A DNA stretch of 37,277 nucleotides from JACQZO01 sp964512325 (GCA_964512325.1 CAZEGN010000012.1:1-37277); one strand, 5' to 3'; positions 18,573-27,046 are shown, counted from the first letter of the stretch. Numbers and translations: made by a program. Notes: generated by a model not told the origin, from the letters alone.

Positions 18573-18700
18573 AGATCAAATTTATCGTGATTACTTCCAC
18601 CCTACCAAGACAAAAAAAAGTAGTAAACATGCCTCAAAAGGTTACATTTGACTTGAAGGACAGGGGATTGTGCGATACTACCCTAGAAACTTTTCCACCC

Positions 18701-19987
18701 CTAGCGATTTACATATCTAAAGACAAAATAAAGCACTGAGAAGAACAGATAGATCCCAACACACCCCTCCCAAGACAATGACAACTCATAATTGAAGCCC
18801 TCAGCAACTGCAGCCATATAAGAAACCACAAAAATTATAACGGCAGAAATGCCCGAAAAACCAACCTCAACAATACCAGCAATTCCAGGAAGAGCTATGA
18901 GTAACAAGACAACATAGCCAACCAATCCCACAACAGCAAAAAGAAGCGCAAACACAAGATTTATAGGCAAGGCAAGTAAAGATAGCCGCCCAAAGTAGTA
19001 GACTAGTAGGGGAGTTGTGGCTAAGGTGGCGGATAGTGTTAAAATCCCATGTGAAACAAGAACCTGAACAATTTTAGAGGGGAACGTTTTTTTAGTTATA
19101 GCTAGGCCAGCGATTATGCCCGATGTGGCTGCAATTGAAAGCTGAAAACCGATATCATACAAGACCACAAACGGATTCCACATAAACACGCCCACAATAA
19201 CTGCCCACACGGCCCTTGAACTCAGATAGGGCTTATTAAAGAACATCGCAACCAGACCAACCAAACTCATCATATAAGCTCTGATTACACCCCCACTCAG
19301 ACCAACCATAAACACAAAAATGGTTAGAAAAAGTACCGCTATAACTATTCTAGTTCGTAAAGGCAGCGACACCGTAAAAGCAAAGACAAGCCCAACCAAC
19401 ATAGTCATATTGGCACCAGAAATAGCCATAACATGAGCCAAACCGGTAGAAATAAAGCTCTTTTTTGTAGATTCAGATAAAAGATCCGTATCTCCAATTA
19501 AAAGCCCAGCCAATAAACCCGCCGTATCACCTTGAAAATGACTGGTAATTAGCCTCATAAGTTTCACCCTCACCCTTGCGATCAGATAACGACTATTAAA
19601 GTAATACTCATTCTCAACTGCACAGTTGGATGCCTTTATAAGGGCCAAAACCTGCTTTAGTTTTAAATAGTTCTTAAATCCATTATTTTCTATTTCTTGT
19701 AATGGCTCGATTTTTCCCTTTATTATCACAGCCTGACCGACAATCAATAAGGGCAAACTTCTACAATTAGCCCAAACATGAGCGCCATTGCGGGTATCTC
19801 TAATTACAAACTGGCTAAAAGCAGGGGATTGCGAGTTAATCTCAAGCACCTCACCCTGCACATTTACTACTTTATCAAAAAGCGCTTGCTGATAGTCTTT
19901 TTGCATTTTTTGATACTCACTTTCAGCAAGAAACAGGCGTGCTGCAGATATATAAAGGAGGAGCAAGTACCAACCCACACTTTTCAT
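18701..19987 (-). CDS. comEC: ComEC/Rec2 family DNA-uptake channel lacking the nuclease domain
   Basis: This 428-aa polytopic membrane protein matches the ComEC competence channel, which carries single-stranded DNA across the inner membrane. The N-terminus has one hydrophobic helix, then an OB-like domain (about 40-115, VNVQGEVLEINSQ). The competence domain runs from about 150 to the end with the signatures GLLAGLLIGD, FISTGLAHVMAISGANM and DIGFQLSIAATSGII and about eight TM segments. Full-length ComEC is usually over 600 aa with a C-terminal metallo-beta-lactamase nuclease domain; here the protein stops after the membrane part, a shorter form also found in other lineages. It is the first gene of a minus-strand run with the HTH gene (128-base gap) and mltG. 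No other competence gene is visible. Confidence 0.85.
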   Translation of the reverse strand: MKSVGWYLLLLYISAARLFLAESEYQKMQKDYQQALFDKVVNVQGEVLEINSQSPAFSQFVIRDTRNGAHVWANCRSLPLLIVGQAVIIKGKIEPLQEIENNGFKNYLKLKQVLALIKASNCAVENEYYFNSRYLIARVRVKLMRLITSHFQGDTAGLLAGLLIGDTDLLSESTKKSFISTGLAHVMAISGANMTMLVGLVFAFTVSLPLRTRIVIAVLFLTIFVFMVGLSGGVIRAYMMSLVGLVAMFFNKPYLSSRAVWAVIVGVFMWNPFVVLYDIGFQLSIAATSGIIAGLAITKKTFPSKIVQVLVSHGILTLSATLATTPLLVYYFGRLSLLALPINLVFALLFAVVGLVGYVVLLLIALPGIAGIVEVGFSGISAVIIFVVSYMAAVAEGFNYELSLSWEGCVGIYLFFSVLYFVFRYVNR

Positions 19988-20048
19988 TAAACTGAATATT
20001 AGAGATTTTCCCTTTCAGAATTTCATATTGTTTATGAAACCTTAAACA

Positions 20049-20077
20049 TTGACAAAAAGCAGCAAAGTGCCATTATG
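20049..20077 (+). promoter_or_regulatory. Sigma-70-type promoter for the Asp-rich protein gene
   Basis: A consensus -35 TTGACA at 20049-20054 is followed after 16 bases by CATTAT (20071-20076), matching the -10 at four of six positions. Transcription would start near 20084, giving a leader of about 13 nt to the ATG at 20097. This decides the start: the longer open frame begins with TTG inside the -35 box and would lie outside the transcript. Confidence 0.6.
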
Positions 20078-20096
20078 TAGAGCAATTAAAATTTTT

Positions 20097-21146
20097 ATGA
20101 AACTGACACGATTACTCTCACCACAGCCAGCAAATAGAAGCACACTCGCGCAAAAATGCAGAAACCAACTACGAAAAGCGGTTCTTTTAGCTTCTATCAG
20201 TGGCTGCGAACTTCAACATCCAATCAACTTTTTTCCACCGGATACTTCTATGGATGAATTGTCACACAATGATACTCCTGTTGCAGACACATTAGATGTG
20301 GTACCAACCAAAGATGCTCAAGATGATGCTTTAACAGATAGCAACATTGATGCAACGATGACACCTGACACAGTGACCATGGCTGATAGTAGCAGCATGC
20401 CGGAAGTTACAGTACCTGATGTGCTTGATAGTGGCACACCAACAACCGATGCTACCATAGTTGATATTCCCTTGACGGACAGCACAACAGCTTTAGACAT
20501 TAACGATGCTGCCGTGGCAATTGATGTGGTTGATGTATACGATGCCTCTTCTCTAACTGACATTGGTGGCTTTGATATTACAGAGGTAAGTTCAGACTCT
20601 GGGGACTCTGGAGTCCCTGTAGACACACTTTCTATGGATACAGCAACAATAATGGACCGCATGAGCCCAGTAGACACTGGCACCATGGGGGATGTTAGAG
20701 ATGTACTAGATAATGGAGGAAGCATGGATATAACTGGGACAACTGATACGGGCACTCCAACTGATAGTGGTGTTCTTGATCCCAATGGCTGTCGAGTTAC
20801 AACAATATTTGCTGCTGATGGACGTGACATTTGTGCCAGCGGCACATGTGAAATTAGTGGATCAACAGGTTTTACAATCTACGCGGGGATCGAATTTGGA
20901 AGCAATGTACCAACAACTGTACGAACCACTGCTTATGACACCGTTCCCAGTGGAGACAGAAGCATTATTGGAGGCTATGTGAGACAGAGAGATATTATGA
21001 CCATCCCCCTACCCGTGCACGGAGGATTACGCATTTACTTCAACGCTCCCTCCTATGCTCCAGGAGTGTATGGATTAGTGAATGTCACACTTGGCACAAC
21101 TTCAGGTACACGTAACTGTGGCAACATTTTTTTAACAATTCGTTAA
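20097..21146 (+). CDS. Asp/Thr-rich, lipoprotein-like secreted protein
   Basis: A 349-aa protein from the ATG at 20097. The N-terminus is basic (about 27 residues) followed by AVLLASISGC, which fits a lipobox (C37), although the hydrophobic part is short. Residues about 47-240 are low-complexity and very acidic, built from irregular Asp-Thr-Val/Pro/Gly units (TPTTDATIVDIPLTDST, DTGTPTDSGVLD) with almost no Lys. Residues about 245-349 are a compact beta-like domain with four Cys (NGC, DIC, GTC, RNC) that could form two disulfides. The architecture (lipid anchor, acidic stalk, small globular head) resembles stalked surface lipoproteins seen in other bacteria. Promoter upstream; a terminator follows at 21181-21225. 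No family recognised. Export is inferred. Confidence 0.6.
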   Translation: MKLTRLLSPQPANRSTLAQKCRNQLRKAVLLASISGCELQHPINFFPPDTSMDELSHNDTPVADTLDVVPTKDAQDDALTDSNIDATMTPDTVTMADSSSMPEVTVPDVLDSGTPTTDATIVDIPLTDSTTALDINDAAVAIDVVDVYDASSLTDIGGFDITEVSSDSGDSGVPVDTLSMDTATIMDRMSPVDTGTMGDVRDVLDNGGSMDITGTTDTGTPTDSGVLDPNGCRVTTIFAADGRDICASGTCEISGSTGFTIYAGIEFGSNVPTTVRTTAYDTVPSGDRSIIGGYVRQRDIMTIPLPVHGGLRIYFNAPSYAPGVYGLVNVTLGTTSGTRNCGNIFLTIR

Positions 21147-21180
21147 ACATTACAATTTGCCTTTTATAGGCTTCTTTTCT

Positions 21181-21225
21181 AAAATCGGTTAGCACTTATT
21201 AAGTTATGTGCCTAACCGATTTTTT
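21181..21225 (+). terminator. Intrinsic terminator hairpin ending at the tyrS start codon
   Basis: AAAATCGGTTAG (21181-21192) pairs perfectly with CTAACCGATTTT (21212-21223); after a single bulged C, CAC pairs with GTG (21193-21195 with 21208-21210), leaving a 12-nt loop. A six-T run spans 21220-21225. The tyrS ATG begins at 21228, two bases later. It ends the upstream lipoprotein-like transcript and may also act as an attenuator for tyrS. Confidence 0.8.
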
Positions 21226-21227
21226 CT

Positions 21228-22427
21228 ATGGCTTCTACCGATCCTAAACTTATTAATGAGATTCTCCACCGTGGCACATTGGAAGTGATAGTTTATGATG
21301 AGCTTAAAAAGAAGCTGGAAAGTGGCAAGACATTGCGCATTAAGCTCGGGATCGATCCCACAGGCAGTGATCTTCACATTGGTCATGCTGTAGTTTTGCG
21401 CAAATTAAGACAATTTCAAGATGCTGGGCATCATGTAATTTTGCTGGTAGGCAACTTTACTGGCAAGATTGGCGACCCAACGGACAAATCAGAGACTAGA
21501 AAACAACTTACTACAGCTGAAGTAGAGAAAAATTTCCAGACCTATATGGCTCAAGCAAGCAAGATTCTCGACTTAGACAAGATGGAGATTATGTACAATG
21601 CCGATTGGCTCAGCAACATGAGCTTTGAAGAGGTTGTTGGACTGGCAGCTAATTTTACGGTACAGCAAATGCTCGAGCGAGACATGTTTGAGCGTCGTCT
21701 AAAAGAGGGGAAACCCATTCACTTACATGAGTTTCTCTATCCTTTGATGCAAGGCTATGATTCGGTGGTCTTACGAGCAGATGTAGAATTAGGCGGCAAT
21801 GACCAAAAGTTTAACTGCTTAGCAGGAAGAACTCTCCAAAAGGCACATGGAGAAGGGCCACAAAGCGTGCTAGTTACACCTATTCTTGAAGGCACTGATG
21901 GAGTTCAGAAAATGAGCAAGTCTCTTAAGAACTACATTGGTCTGATGGAAACTCCCAATGAACAATATGGAAAGACCATGTCTATCCCCGACAACTTGAT
22001 TTTAAGATACTTTGAGCTTGCTACCAGTGTACCAATGGAAGAAATCAAGAAAATTGCAGAAGCACTTGATAAAGGAGCTAATCCTAGAGATTTCAAAATG
22101 CAGCTAGCTCGTGAAATCGTGACGATTTACCATAGCAAAGATGCCGCACTGGAAGCAGAAAGGAATTTTATTCAATTGTTCCAAAAAAAGGCGTTGCCGG
22201 ATGAAATTCCTGAGTGCAAATTAGCAGCACTAGAAATCAGTCTTATTGATGCCATTTTTCAGAGTGGACTAGAAACATCTAAATCTCAAATTAAACGCTT
22301 GATTGAACAGGGCGGAGTAAAAATCAATCAAGAAGCAGTGACAGATGTAAATTACCGCTTCACTCCTAGTGAAACTGCCATTACCGTACAGGTTGGCAAA
22401 CGGAAATTTGTAAACTTTTGTCTCTAA
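21228..22427 (+). CDS. tyrS: Tyrosyl-tRNA synthetase
   Basis: This 399-aa class I aminoacyl-tRNA synthetase charges tRNA-Tyr. The HIGH motif is intact in GSDLHIGHAVVL (H50-H53) and the second signature is KMSKS (228-232). The tyrosine-binding region includes PLMQGYDSVVLRADVELGGNDQKFN style residues. The C-terminal 65 residues form an S4 RNA-binding domain (SKSQIKRLIEQGGVKINQ). The length is typical for the bacterial family. The start abuts a terminator hairpin and has no Shine-Dalgarno sequence. Its stop overlaps the stop of the convergent gene at 22424 by 4 bases, with no terminator between them. Confidence 0.95.
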   Translation: MASTDPKLINEILHRGTLEVIVYDELKKKLESGKTLRIKLGIDPTGSDLHIGHAVVLRKLRQFQDAGHHVILLVGNFTGKIGDPTDKSETRKQLTTAEVEKNFQTYMAQASKILDLDKMEIMYNADWLSNMSFEEVVGLAANFTVQQMLERDMFERRLKEGKPIHLHEFLYPLMQGYDSVVLRADVELGGNDQKFNCLAGRTLQKAHGEGPQSVLVTPILEGTDGVQKMSKSLKNYIGLMETPNEQYGKTMSIPDNLILRYFELATSVPMEEIKKIAEALDKGANPRDFKMQLAREIVTIYHSKDAALEAERNFIQLFQKKALPDEIPECKLAALEISLIDAIFQSGLETSKSQIKRLIEQGGVKINQEAVTDVNYRFTPSETAITVQVGKRKFVNFCL

Positions 22428-22729
22428 AGAAAGCGTCTTTCCACCACTGTAAGATCTAATAAAGAGCGTTGTATATTATTATAGGCATCACGCTCTGCAT
22501 CTCTTGCATTAGAGAGAGGTGTAGCATGGCTGTTTGTCATAGCGCCAATACTATCTAAGAATCGTGATAAGCGAGTGGCATCAGTATTAGCAATCTGCTC
22601 GCTAGTATATGTGTCAGACCTGTTCTGTGTTTCAAATAGAGCCCCCAAAGGATCCAGCTGCGCATTTGCTTGCCAAATATATCCAAGAACCAGAGCTAGA
22701 CCAATAGTGACAATTAAAAAGCGCCTCAT
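22424..22729 (-). CDS. Small secreted protein E of the DPL operon
   Basis: A 101-aa protein, last gene of a five-gene minus-strand operon. Residues 1-23 are a signal peptide or anchor (cut near ANA-Q), so the mature chain would begin QLDPLGALF, placing the operon's shared DPLG motif (26-29) at the very N-terminus. The remainder is predicted helical (SNARDAERDAYNNIQRSLLD), ending in basic ERRFL. The ATG overlaps the TGA of the preceding gene (ATGA), implying translational coupling. No family recognised. Confidence 0.7.
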   Translation of the reverse strand: MRRFLIVTIGLALVLGYIWQANAQLDPLGALFETQNRSDTYTSEQIANTDATRLSRFLDSIGAMTNSHATPLSNARDAERDAYNNIQRSLLDLTVVERRFL

Positions 22730-23301
22730 ATGCTTGGTGGTGTAAAAGTTGGCGTCGCGGGGAGGGTCGGAGTCTGGAAACCTGGTGTAGAAGGAGCTGA
22801 GGGTATAAAACTGCGCGCACTGGAAGAAACATCGTTGAGATTGGGTGTCTGAAAAGCATTAGCTCTCGACGTCGCGCTTTGAGCTAAACTGGTTGCACCT
22901 GCAATTTTACCTTGAGCGGCAGCAAACTCTTCTGGAAAAAGTTTTTGCGCAAACGACTTCGCCATATCAGCCGCATTATCGCGGTTGGGAAGGGGAGTAG
23001 AAAATGCGTTATTAAGGATACCTTGATCTGGAATCTGTGATGCCAACGCTGTTGCATTTGAGGTTAATGAGCTGGTATTGATCCCCGCATTTCTGAGAGT
23101 GTCCGCAGAAAGAGCGGTGGGCATAGTGGGAGTTGAAAAGCCGGGTAAAGTGGGCGTACTTGACGGAAAGCCTGGCAATGAAGGCGTATTGATGTTTGGA
23201 GTAGATGGAAGATTAGGGACAGAGGGCAAGCCTGTTTGTCCTAAGATCAGAGGTGTACCAACAAAAAACAAAGTGAGAATAAGAATTGCTTTTAATTTCA
23301 T
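22726..23301 (-). CDS. Secreted Pro/Thr-rich protein D of the DPL operon
   Basis: A 191-aa protein with a signal peptide (residues 1-21, cut near ILG-Q). Residues 23-62 are Pro/Ser/Thr-rich with repeated PxLPGF and STPT units (SLPGFPSSTPTLPGFSTPT), and the last 25 residues repeat this style (STPGFQTPTLPATPTFTPPS). The middle (about 65-160) is Ala/Asn/Ser-rich and probably helical (NAADMAKSFAQKLFPEEFAA). It is the only protein of the five without a DPL motif. Two bases separate it from the gene before; its TGA overlaps the next ATG. The Pro/Thr-rich ends could be extended linkers or glycosylation sites, which is inference. Confidence 0.7.
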   Translation of the reverse strand: MKLKAILILTLFFVGTPLILGQTGLPSVPNLPSTPNINTPSLPGFPSSTPTLPGFSTPTMPTALSADTLRNAGINTSSLTSNATALASQIPDQGILNNAFSTPLPNRDNAADMAKSFAQKLFPEEFAAAQGKIAGATSLAQSATSRANAFQTPNLNDVSSSARSFIPSAPSTPGFQTPTLPATPTFTPPSI

Positions 23302-23303
23302 AA

Positions 23304-24446
23304 TTAAGGAGTTACAGGTCTCAATTTTAAAGCGGCAGTAACTGCTTGCAAATTTGCACTAATATCTTTCAGTTCCTTGTTTCTAGTTTCAGCCAAGTCC
23401 CAACCAGCTTTAAGAGTTTGGTTAAAATTGCTTATACCTCTCGCATAGAGCTCATCATATTTCGCCTGACGTTCTGCAACAAGACTCGTTTGTGCACTAG
23501 CATTGCGATCGCTAGTTAATTGGGCGGTACCCAAGGGGTCAGATGAAGATGAACTTGAAGAACTGGAACCTTGTTGAGAGCGACCAGTAATTGCACGGAA
23601 GATATTTTTAATAGTCTCAACTGAAACCAAGCGCTCTGAACTATTATAAGGAGCTAAAGCGGGAGCAATATTAACTGGAGTAATGGCAGCACCAGGTCCT
23701 GGCGTCAATAAACCAAGACATACCGGCACGCGAGAAACAGTATTTAAATATACGGGTTTATTTGAAAGCATGGTCTGTAAGCGAGATGCTTTATTCAAAA
23801 CTTGTTGAGCCTGATCATCAACCTCTTTTAGTTTTCGATCAAATTCTTCTAACTTACTACAGAGGTCTTTATTATTTTGCTCATTACCAAGCGCACAATC
23901 TGCAGATGCTTGTATGCCAAGTACCCAAGCTGATTGCGCAGCCGCCATAGCGGCCTCATTAAAACGATCCGTATAGCTTTTTTGAATAGAATCAGACAAT
24001 GCAGCCAAACTCAATGGATCTGTTGCGCCAGAGTTTAATAAACTGCTCACATCGCCATTGGCAGCAACTGCCGGCAAACCACGCGCAGCCAGATCATCTT
24101 GTGTTCCTCTTTGTGCCCTTTGGGCTGCATAATCATTAGTTTGGGTCGGCGCCTCTTGACCAAGAGCAGCGTCCAAAGTTCTAGGAACATTAGCACTGGT
24201 ATTTGATGGCAGCAACCCAGATATTCTTTGTTCAGCTTCAGACTGGGCCCCATCGAGAGCGGCACCTGGACTGGGAGTGGAGGGTAGAAGATCTCTGGCT
24301 CCTTCCACAGTGGTGGGTAAGGTCGTAGGAGTTCTAACTTCAGCTTTCACATAAGGCTGGAATAGAATCACAACCAATAGTGCCAAGCTACCAAGCTGGA
24401 AAATAGTACGGCCCAGTGAAGATGTATGGGAAGTTAAATTTCTCAT
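23304..24446 (-). CDS. Secreted helical protein C of the DPL operon
   Basis: A 380-aa exported protein, the largest of the five. A hydrophobic segment at 16-34 serves as signal or anchor (likely cut near VKA-E). It has two DPL motifs: DPLS (143-146) leading into a long helix, and DPLG (303-306) right after a nine-serine run (294-302), again followed by a helix that continues to the end (TLKAGWDLAETRNKELKDIS). A predicted coiled coil spans about 195-230 (KLEEFDRKLKEVDDQAQQVL). Three Cys (184, 196, 243) could form a disulfide. Its ATG overlaps the stop codon of protein B. No known family recognised. Confidence 0.7.
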   Translation of the reverse strand: MRNLTSHTSSLGRTIFQLGSLALLVVILFQPYVKAEVRTPTTLPTTVEGARDLLPSTPSPGAALDGAQSEAEQRISGLLPSNTSANVPRTLDAALGQEAPTQTNDYAAQRAQRGTQDDLAARGLPAVAANGDVSSLLNSGATDPLSLAALSDSIQKSYTDRFNEAAMAAAQSAWVLGIQASADCALGNEQNNKDLCSKLEEFDRKLKEVDDQAQQVLNKASRLQTMLSNKPVYLNTVSRVPVCLGLLTPGPGAAITPVNIAPALAPYNSSERLVSVETIKNIFRAITGRSQQGSSSSSSSSSDPLGTAQLTSDRNASAQTSLVAERQAKYDELYARGISNFNQTLKAGWDLAETRNKELKDISANLQAVTAALKLRPVTP

Positions 24447-25108
24447 GGTACTCTAGTACAACTATTTACTGTGGCGGGTAATTTGTTCAGCATATCATCT
24501 AATTTGTTCTCATATAAGCCGAGAACGCTTTTCAATTGAGTATACGCGGTATTCAAAAGATCAACTTTGTCGTAAGTATTCTCGTAATACTCTCTAAATG
24601 CGGCTATTTCGCGTGCATTTCCCGTGGTCAGATTAGCTATATCATTGCCCGTATTCGTAGTACCGATACCACCGATTGCAGTAGCAATGGCACCTAATGG
24701 ATCAATATTTCCTAATTGACTAGTAGGCGGCGTAGCTGCGGGAGTGGTTGAATTACCAGTCCTTTGACCAGAGTCAGTTGGGGAAGAGGTAGGAGTAATA
24801 GCCGATGACAATGCTGTTGGGGTTGAGGTTGGTAATGAGGTGGGAATTTGGCCATTGGCAATAGGGTTTCTACTAGCAAGTTCTTGTCTAGCTTCATCCT
24901 GTAAAGCAGTCAGGCGGCGGGTTGCTTCATCACGAGCAGGACCAGGTAGACGCGCCAACTGTTCAGGTTTTAGGCGGCTTAACAACTGATTGACCTCAGC
25001 TGGTGGTTGAGTATATTGCTGGATAGCAGAACGATCCACATTGGCCTGTGCCAAAAAGTTTCCAGAGATGAGAAAACCCGCCAAAATTAGATATGAGCGC
25101 CATTTCAT
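24443..25108 (-). CDS. Secreted helical protein B of the DPL operon
   Basis: A 221-aa protein with a signal peptide (1-22, cut near AQA-N). The N-terminal part is helical and charged (QLLSRLKPEQLARLPGPARD). Residues 85-130 form a Ser/Thr/Pro-rich linker. DPLG is at 136-139, then a Gly/Asn/Thr-rich turn and a C-terminal helix (FREYYENTYDKVDLLNTAYT, 171-190, continuing to 210). The chain ends with a lone Cys (SCTRVP). Gap of 3 bases from protein A; ATGA overlap with protein C. The layout (linker, DPLG, then long helix) parallels proteins A and C, suggesting distant relatedness or a shared partner. Confidence 0.7.
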   Translation of the reverse strand: MKWRSYLILAGFLISGNFLAQANVDRSAIQQYTQPPAEVNQLLSRLKPEQLARLPGPARDEATRRLTALQDEARQELASRNPIANGQIPTSLPTSTPTALSSAITPTSSPTDSGQRTGNSTTPAATPPTSQLGNIDPLGAIATAIGGIGTTNTGNDIANLTTGNAREIAAFREYYENTYDKVDLLNTAYTQLKSVLGLYENKLDDMLNKLPATVNSCTRVP

Positions 25109-25111
25109 AAG

Positions 25112-25897
25112 CTATCTTTGAGGAATAGTTGGCAGTAAAGTGAGATTGGAATTCATTTTTTCCACAATATTATTCATTTTTCGATTAATAGATGCCATGT
25201 CCTCATTTACTGTAGAAATCTTTCCAGCTAATAAAGCAGTTTGATTATTTAATACTTGCAATTTGCTTGCTAATACAGAAGACAGATAATTGATGTAAGC
25301 ATTTTCCACGTCAGTGCTCGCTTGAGCTGATAGAGTACTTGCTAAAGCTAAGGGATCACCCGCGCTAACATTCAAAGCACCGTTGGGCAAGGTACCACTG
25401 CGTGTAACTGTAGATTGACGAGCAGCTGCTGCTGCGGGGTCACTGCCTAGAGGATCCGAAGGAGAGTTATTACCTACAGTACCATTGCTAGATGACTGCA
25501 TGCTTGTTGCTTGGGTATTTACCACCCCTCTGCCTAAAGAAGCAGCACCGGCAGGCAAGTTTTGGGTTAATTGACCAGGATTAGCACTTTCAGCATTGAT
25601 AGTATTTAGTTGCTCTGAAATTTTATCAGGATTTACGGCTTCGCGAGGATTCATACCCTGCAGAGATCGTGCTCCTTGTTGTCTTGCCACAGCTGGATCC
25701 AAAGGAAATTGAGCAGGCAAACTCGGCAAACTGCCGATCAAATCAGACCTATCGGGGATAGAAGTATTGCTATAGCGCTCCACCAGTCCTGATGCAGTGC
25801 CAGGCAAAACATCCGCTGTAGCAACCACCAATGAGCTGCATATTCCAAGCAGTAGCGAGCCGCCAGCTAATGTAATTGATAGTGCCTTTTTATTCAT
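25112..25897 (-). CDS. Secreted coiled-coil protein A, first gene of the DPL operon
   Basis: A 261-aa exported protein. Residues 1-28 are a signal peptide (cut near ATA-D). The N-terminal half is Ser/Pro/Asn/Gln-rich and probably extended. DPLG is at 148-151 (PSDPLGSDP) and DPLA at 181-184 (AGDPLALAS). The C-terminal 70 residues form a long amphipathic coiled coil (LLAGKISTVNEDMASINRKM and on to about 250). It has its own extended -10 promoter 17 bases upstream and heads an operon of five genes with gaps of 3, -4, 2 and -4 bases. It follows recF on the same strand after 75 bases. No family recognised; coiled coil and export suggest an assembly or structural role. Confidence 0.7.
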   Translation of the reverse strand: MNKKALSITLAGGSLLLGICSSLVVATADVLPGTASGLVERYSNTSIPDRSDLIGSLPSLPAQFPLDPAVARQQGARSLQGMNPREAVNPDKISEQLNTINAESANPGQLTQNLPAGAASLGRGVVNTQATSMQSSSNGTVGNNSPSDPLGSDPAAAAARQSTVTRSGTLPNGALNVSAGDPLALASTLSAQASTDVENAYINYLSSVLASKLQVLNNQTALLAGKISTVNEDMASINRKMNNIVEKMNSNLTLLPTIPQR

Positions 25898-25913
25898 AAA
25901 TATACTTCATTTT

Positions 25914-25922
25914 ATTATACCA
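25914..25922 (-). promoter_or_regulatory. Extended -10 promoter of the DPL operon
   Basis: On the minus strand this reads TGgTATAAT, a perfect extended -10 (TATAAT at 25919-25914, TG at 25922-25921). Transcription would start near 25907, leaving a leader of about 10 nt before the ATG at 25897. No Shine-Dalgarno sequence. This makes the five-gene set a transcription unit that need not depend on recF. Confidence 0.65.
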
Positions 25923-25972
25923 CATATTTCCTAAATTTGTGATACTCACGACTCTTTCTCTTAATCTTCTAC

Positions 25973-27031
25973 TCACTGTCGAACCTCGCCGGAATCAATA
26001 TAAAAGGTTTGCCCTAGCTTTACCTCAGGCAAATCAGCCGCTGTAGTTAAAAATATTTGATACTCATTTTGCCACTCTAGAATTAGCCGACGTCGAGTTT
26101 GATCCAATTCAGAAAAAACATCATCTAAAAGGAGCAATGGCTTATTTTCTCCTTTTTGGCTTAAGTATTTAATAACACAGGCCTTAAGGGCCAATACTAA
26201 AGTGCGCATTTCCCCCCTGGAAGCAATGGCCTGCCAAGGATTATTATCAAGCAAAACCTCAAGATCATCGCGATGTTGCCCAGAGAGCGTGAATCCACGA
26301 GCCTTTTCCGGTAGGGCGTATTTATCTGGATCAAATTCTGATTGACGATAATTCACAACAAAATCTACACGCCTGTTAGCAAAGCCTTCATAAACTGAGG
26401 CAATAGTAAGTTGAAGAAAGTCTATTAGGCATCGTCTCTCCTTTTGAATAATCGCGCTGATCTCACTGTATTGCTTATCCCAAAACGCAAGTTCTGTAGC
26501 ATCTGCCATTCCCTTGGCAAGAGCTTTAAGCAAATGATTACGGTTTTGTAGAACTTTCCTGGCCTGAACATATGCTTTCCTATAAAGAGGTGAGACCTGA
26601 ACCAATACATTATCAAGAAAAGTACGCCTCGGAGAGGGGTCGCCATAAAAAATATTCATGTCCTGAGGCTCAAAAACAACAACCGGAACACTGCCAATAA
26701 AATGCGCCTTTGATACCGGCACTTCATTTTGCCAAAATTTCATTTGCATACGCAGTTGTTGGTCAAGACGACTGAGAATGACGCGTTGGCTCAATCCAGA
26801 CGACAATGTCAGTTGCAATTGGCTGAAGTGGAGATGATCAGCCTGGAACGGCAGCCAAAAGTCTTTTGTTTCTGGTCGAAAACTAGATCCACAAGCGGCA
26901 ATGCTGATAGCCTCAAGCAAATTTGTTTTTCCCTGACCATTAGCACCATTAAATAAAACCAGAGCGCTTTCGATCTGCAAATTTATTTGCTTTAAATTTC
27001 TAAAACCGGACACTGAAAAGCGTTCAACCAT
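25973..27031 (-). CDS. recF: DNA replication and repair protein RecF
   Basis: This 352-aa SMC-like ATPase helps load RecA at single-strand gaps. Walker A is GANGQGKT (29-36), the ABC signature LSGQHRDDL (249-257) and Walker B LLLLDDVFSELD (299-310). The family landmark RNLKQINLQ follows the start, and the length is typical. The start has a weak AAGGT upstream, one of the very few Shine-Dalgarno-like sequences in the window. In many bacteria recF sits with dnaA and dnaN near the origin; here it stands between two sets of surface-protein genes, with no replication genes beside it. A divergent promoter for the surface operon lies within the 48-base spacer upstream. Confidence 0.95.
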   Translation of the reverse strand: MVERFSVSGFRNLKQINLQIESALVLFNGANGQGKTNLLEAISIAACGSSFRPETKDFWLPFQADHLHFSQLQLTLSSGLSQRVILSRLDQQLRMQMKFWQNEVPVSKAHFIGSVPVVVFEPQDMNIFYGDPSPRRTFLDNVLVQVSPLYRKAYVQARKVLQNRNHLLKALAKGMADATELAFWDKQYSEISAIIQKERRCLIDFLQLTIASVYEGFANRRVDFVVNYRQSEFDPDKYALPEKARGFTLSGQHRDDLEVLLDNNPWQAIASRGEMRTLVLALKACVIKYLSQKGENKPLLLLDDVFSELDQTRRRLILEWQNEYQIFLTTAADLPEVKLGQTFYIDSGEVRQ

Positions 27032-27046
27032 AATTACCTTAAGAGA

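Noticed and set aside
20318..20845. 175-codon minus-strand open frame
   Set aside because: It is the mirror of the Asp/Thr-rich repeats of the plus-strand gene, whose biased codons leave the opposite frame open.
25898..25910. Tiny upstream frame (six codons) before DPL operon gene A
   Set aside because: Its ATG at 25910 lies only 3 bases from the -10 element and would be outside the transcript.
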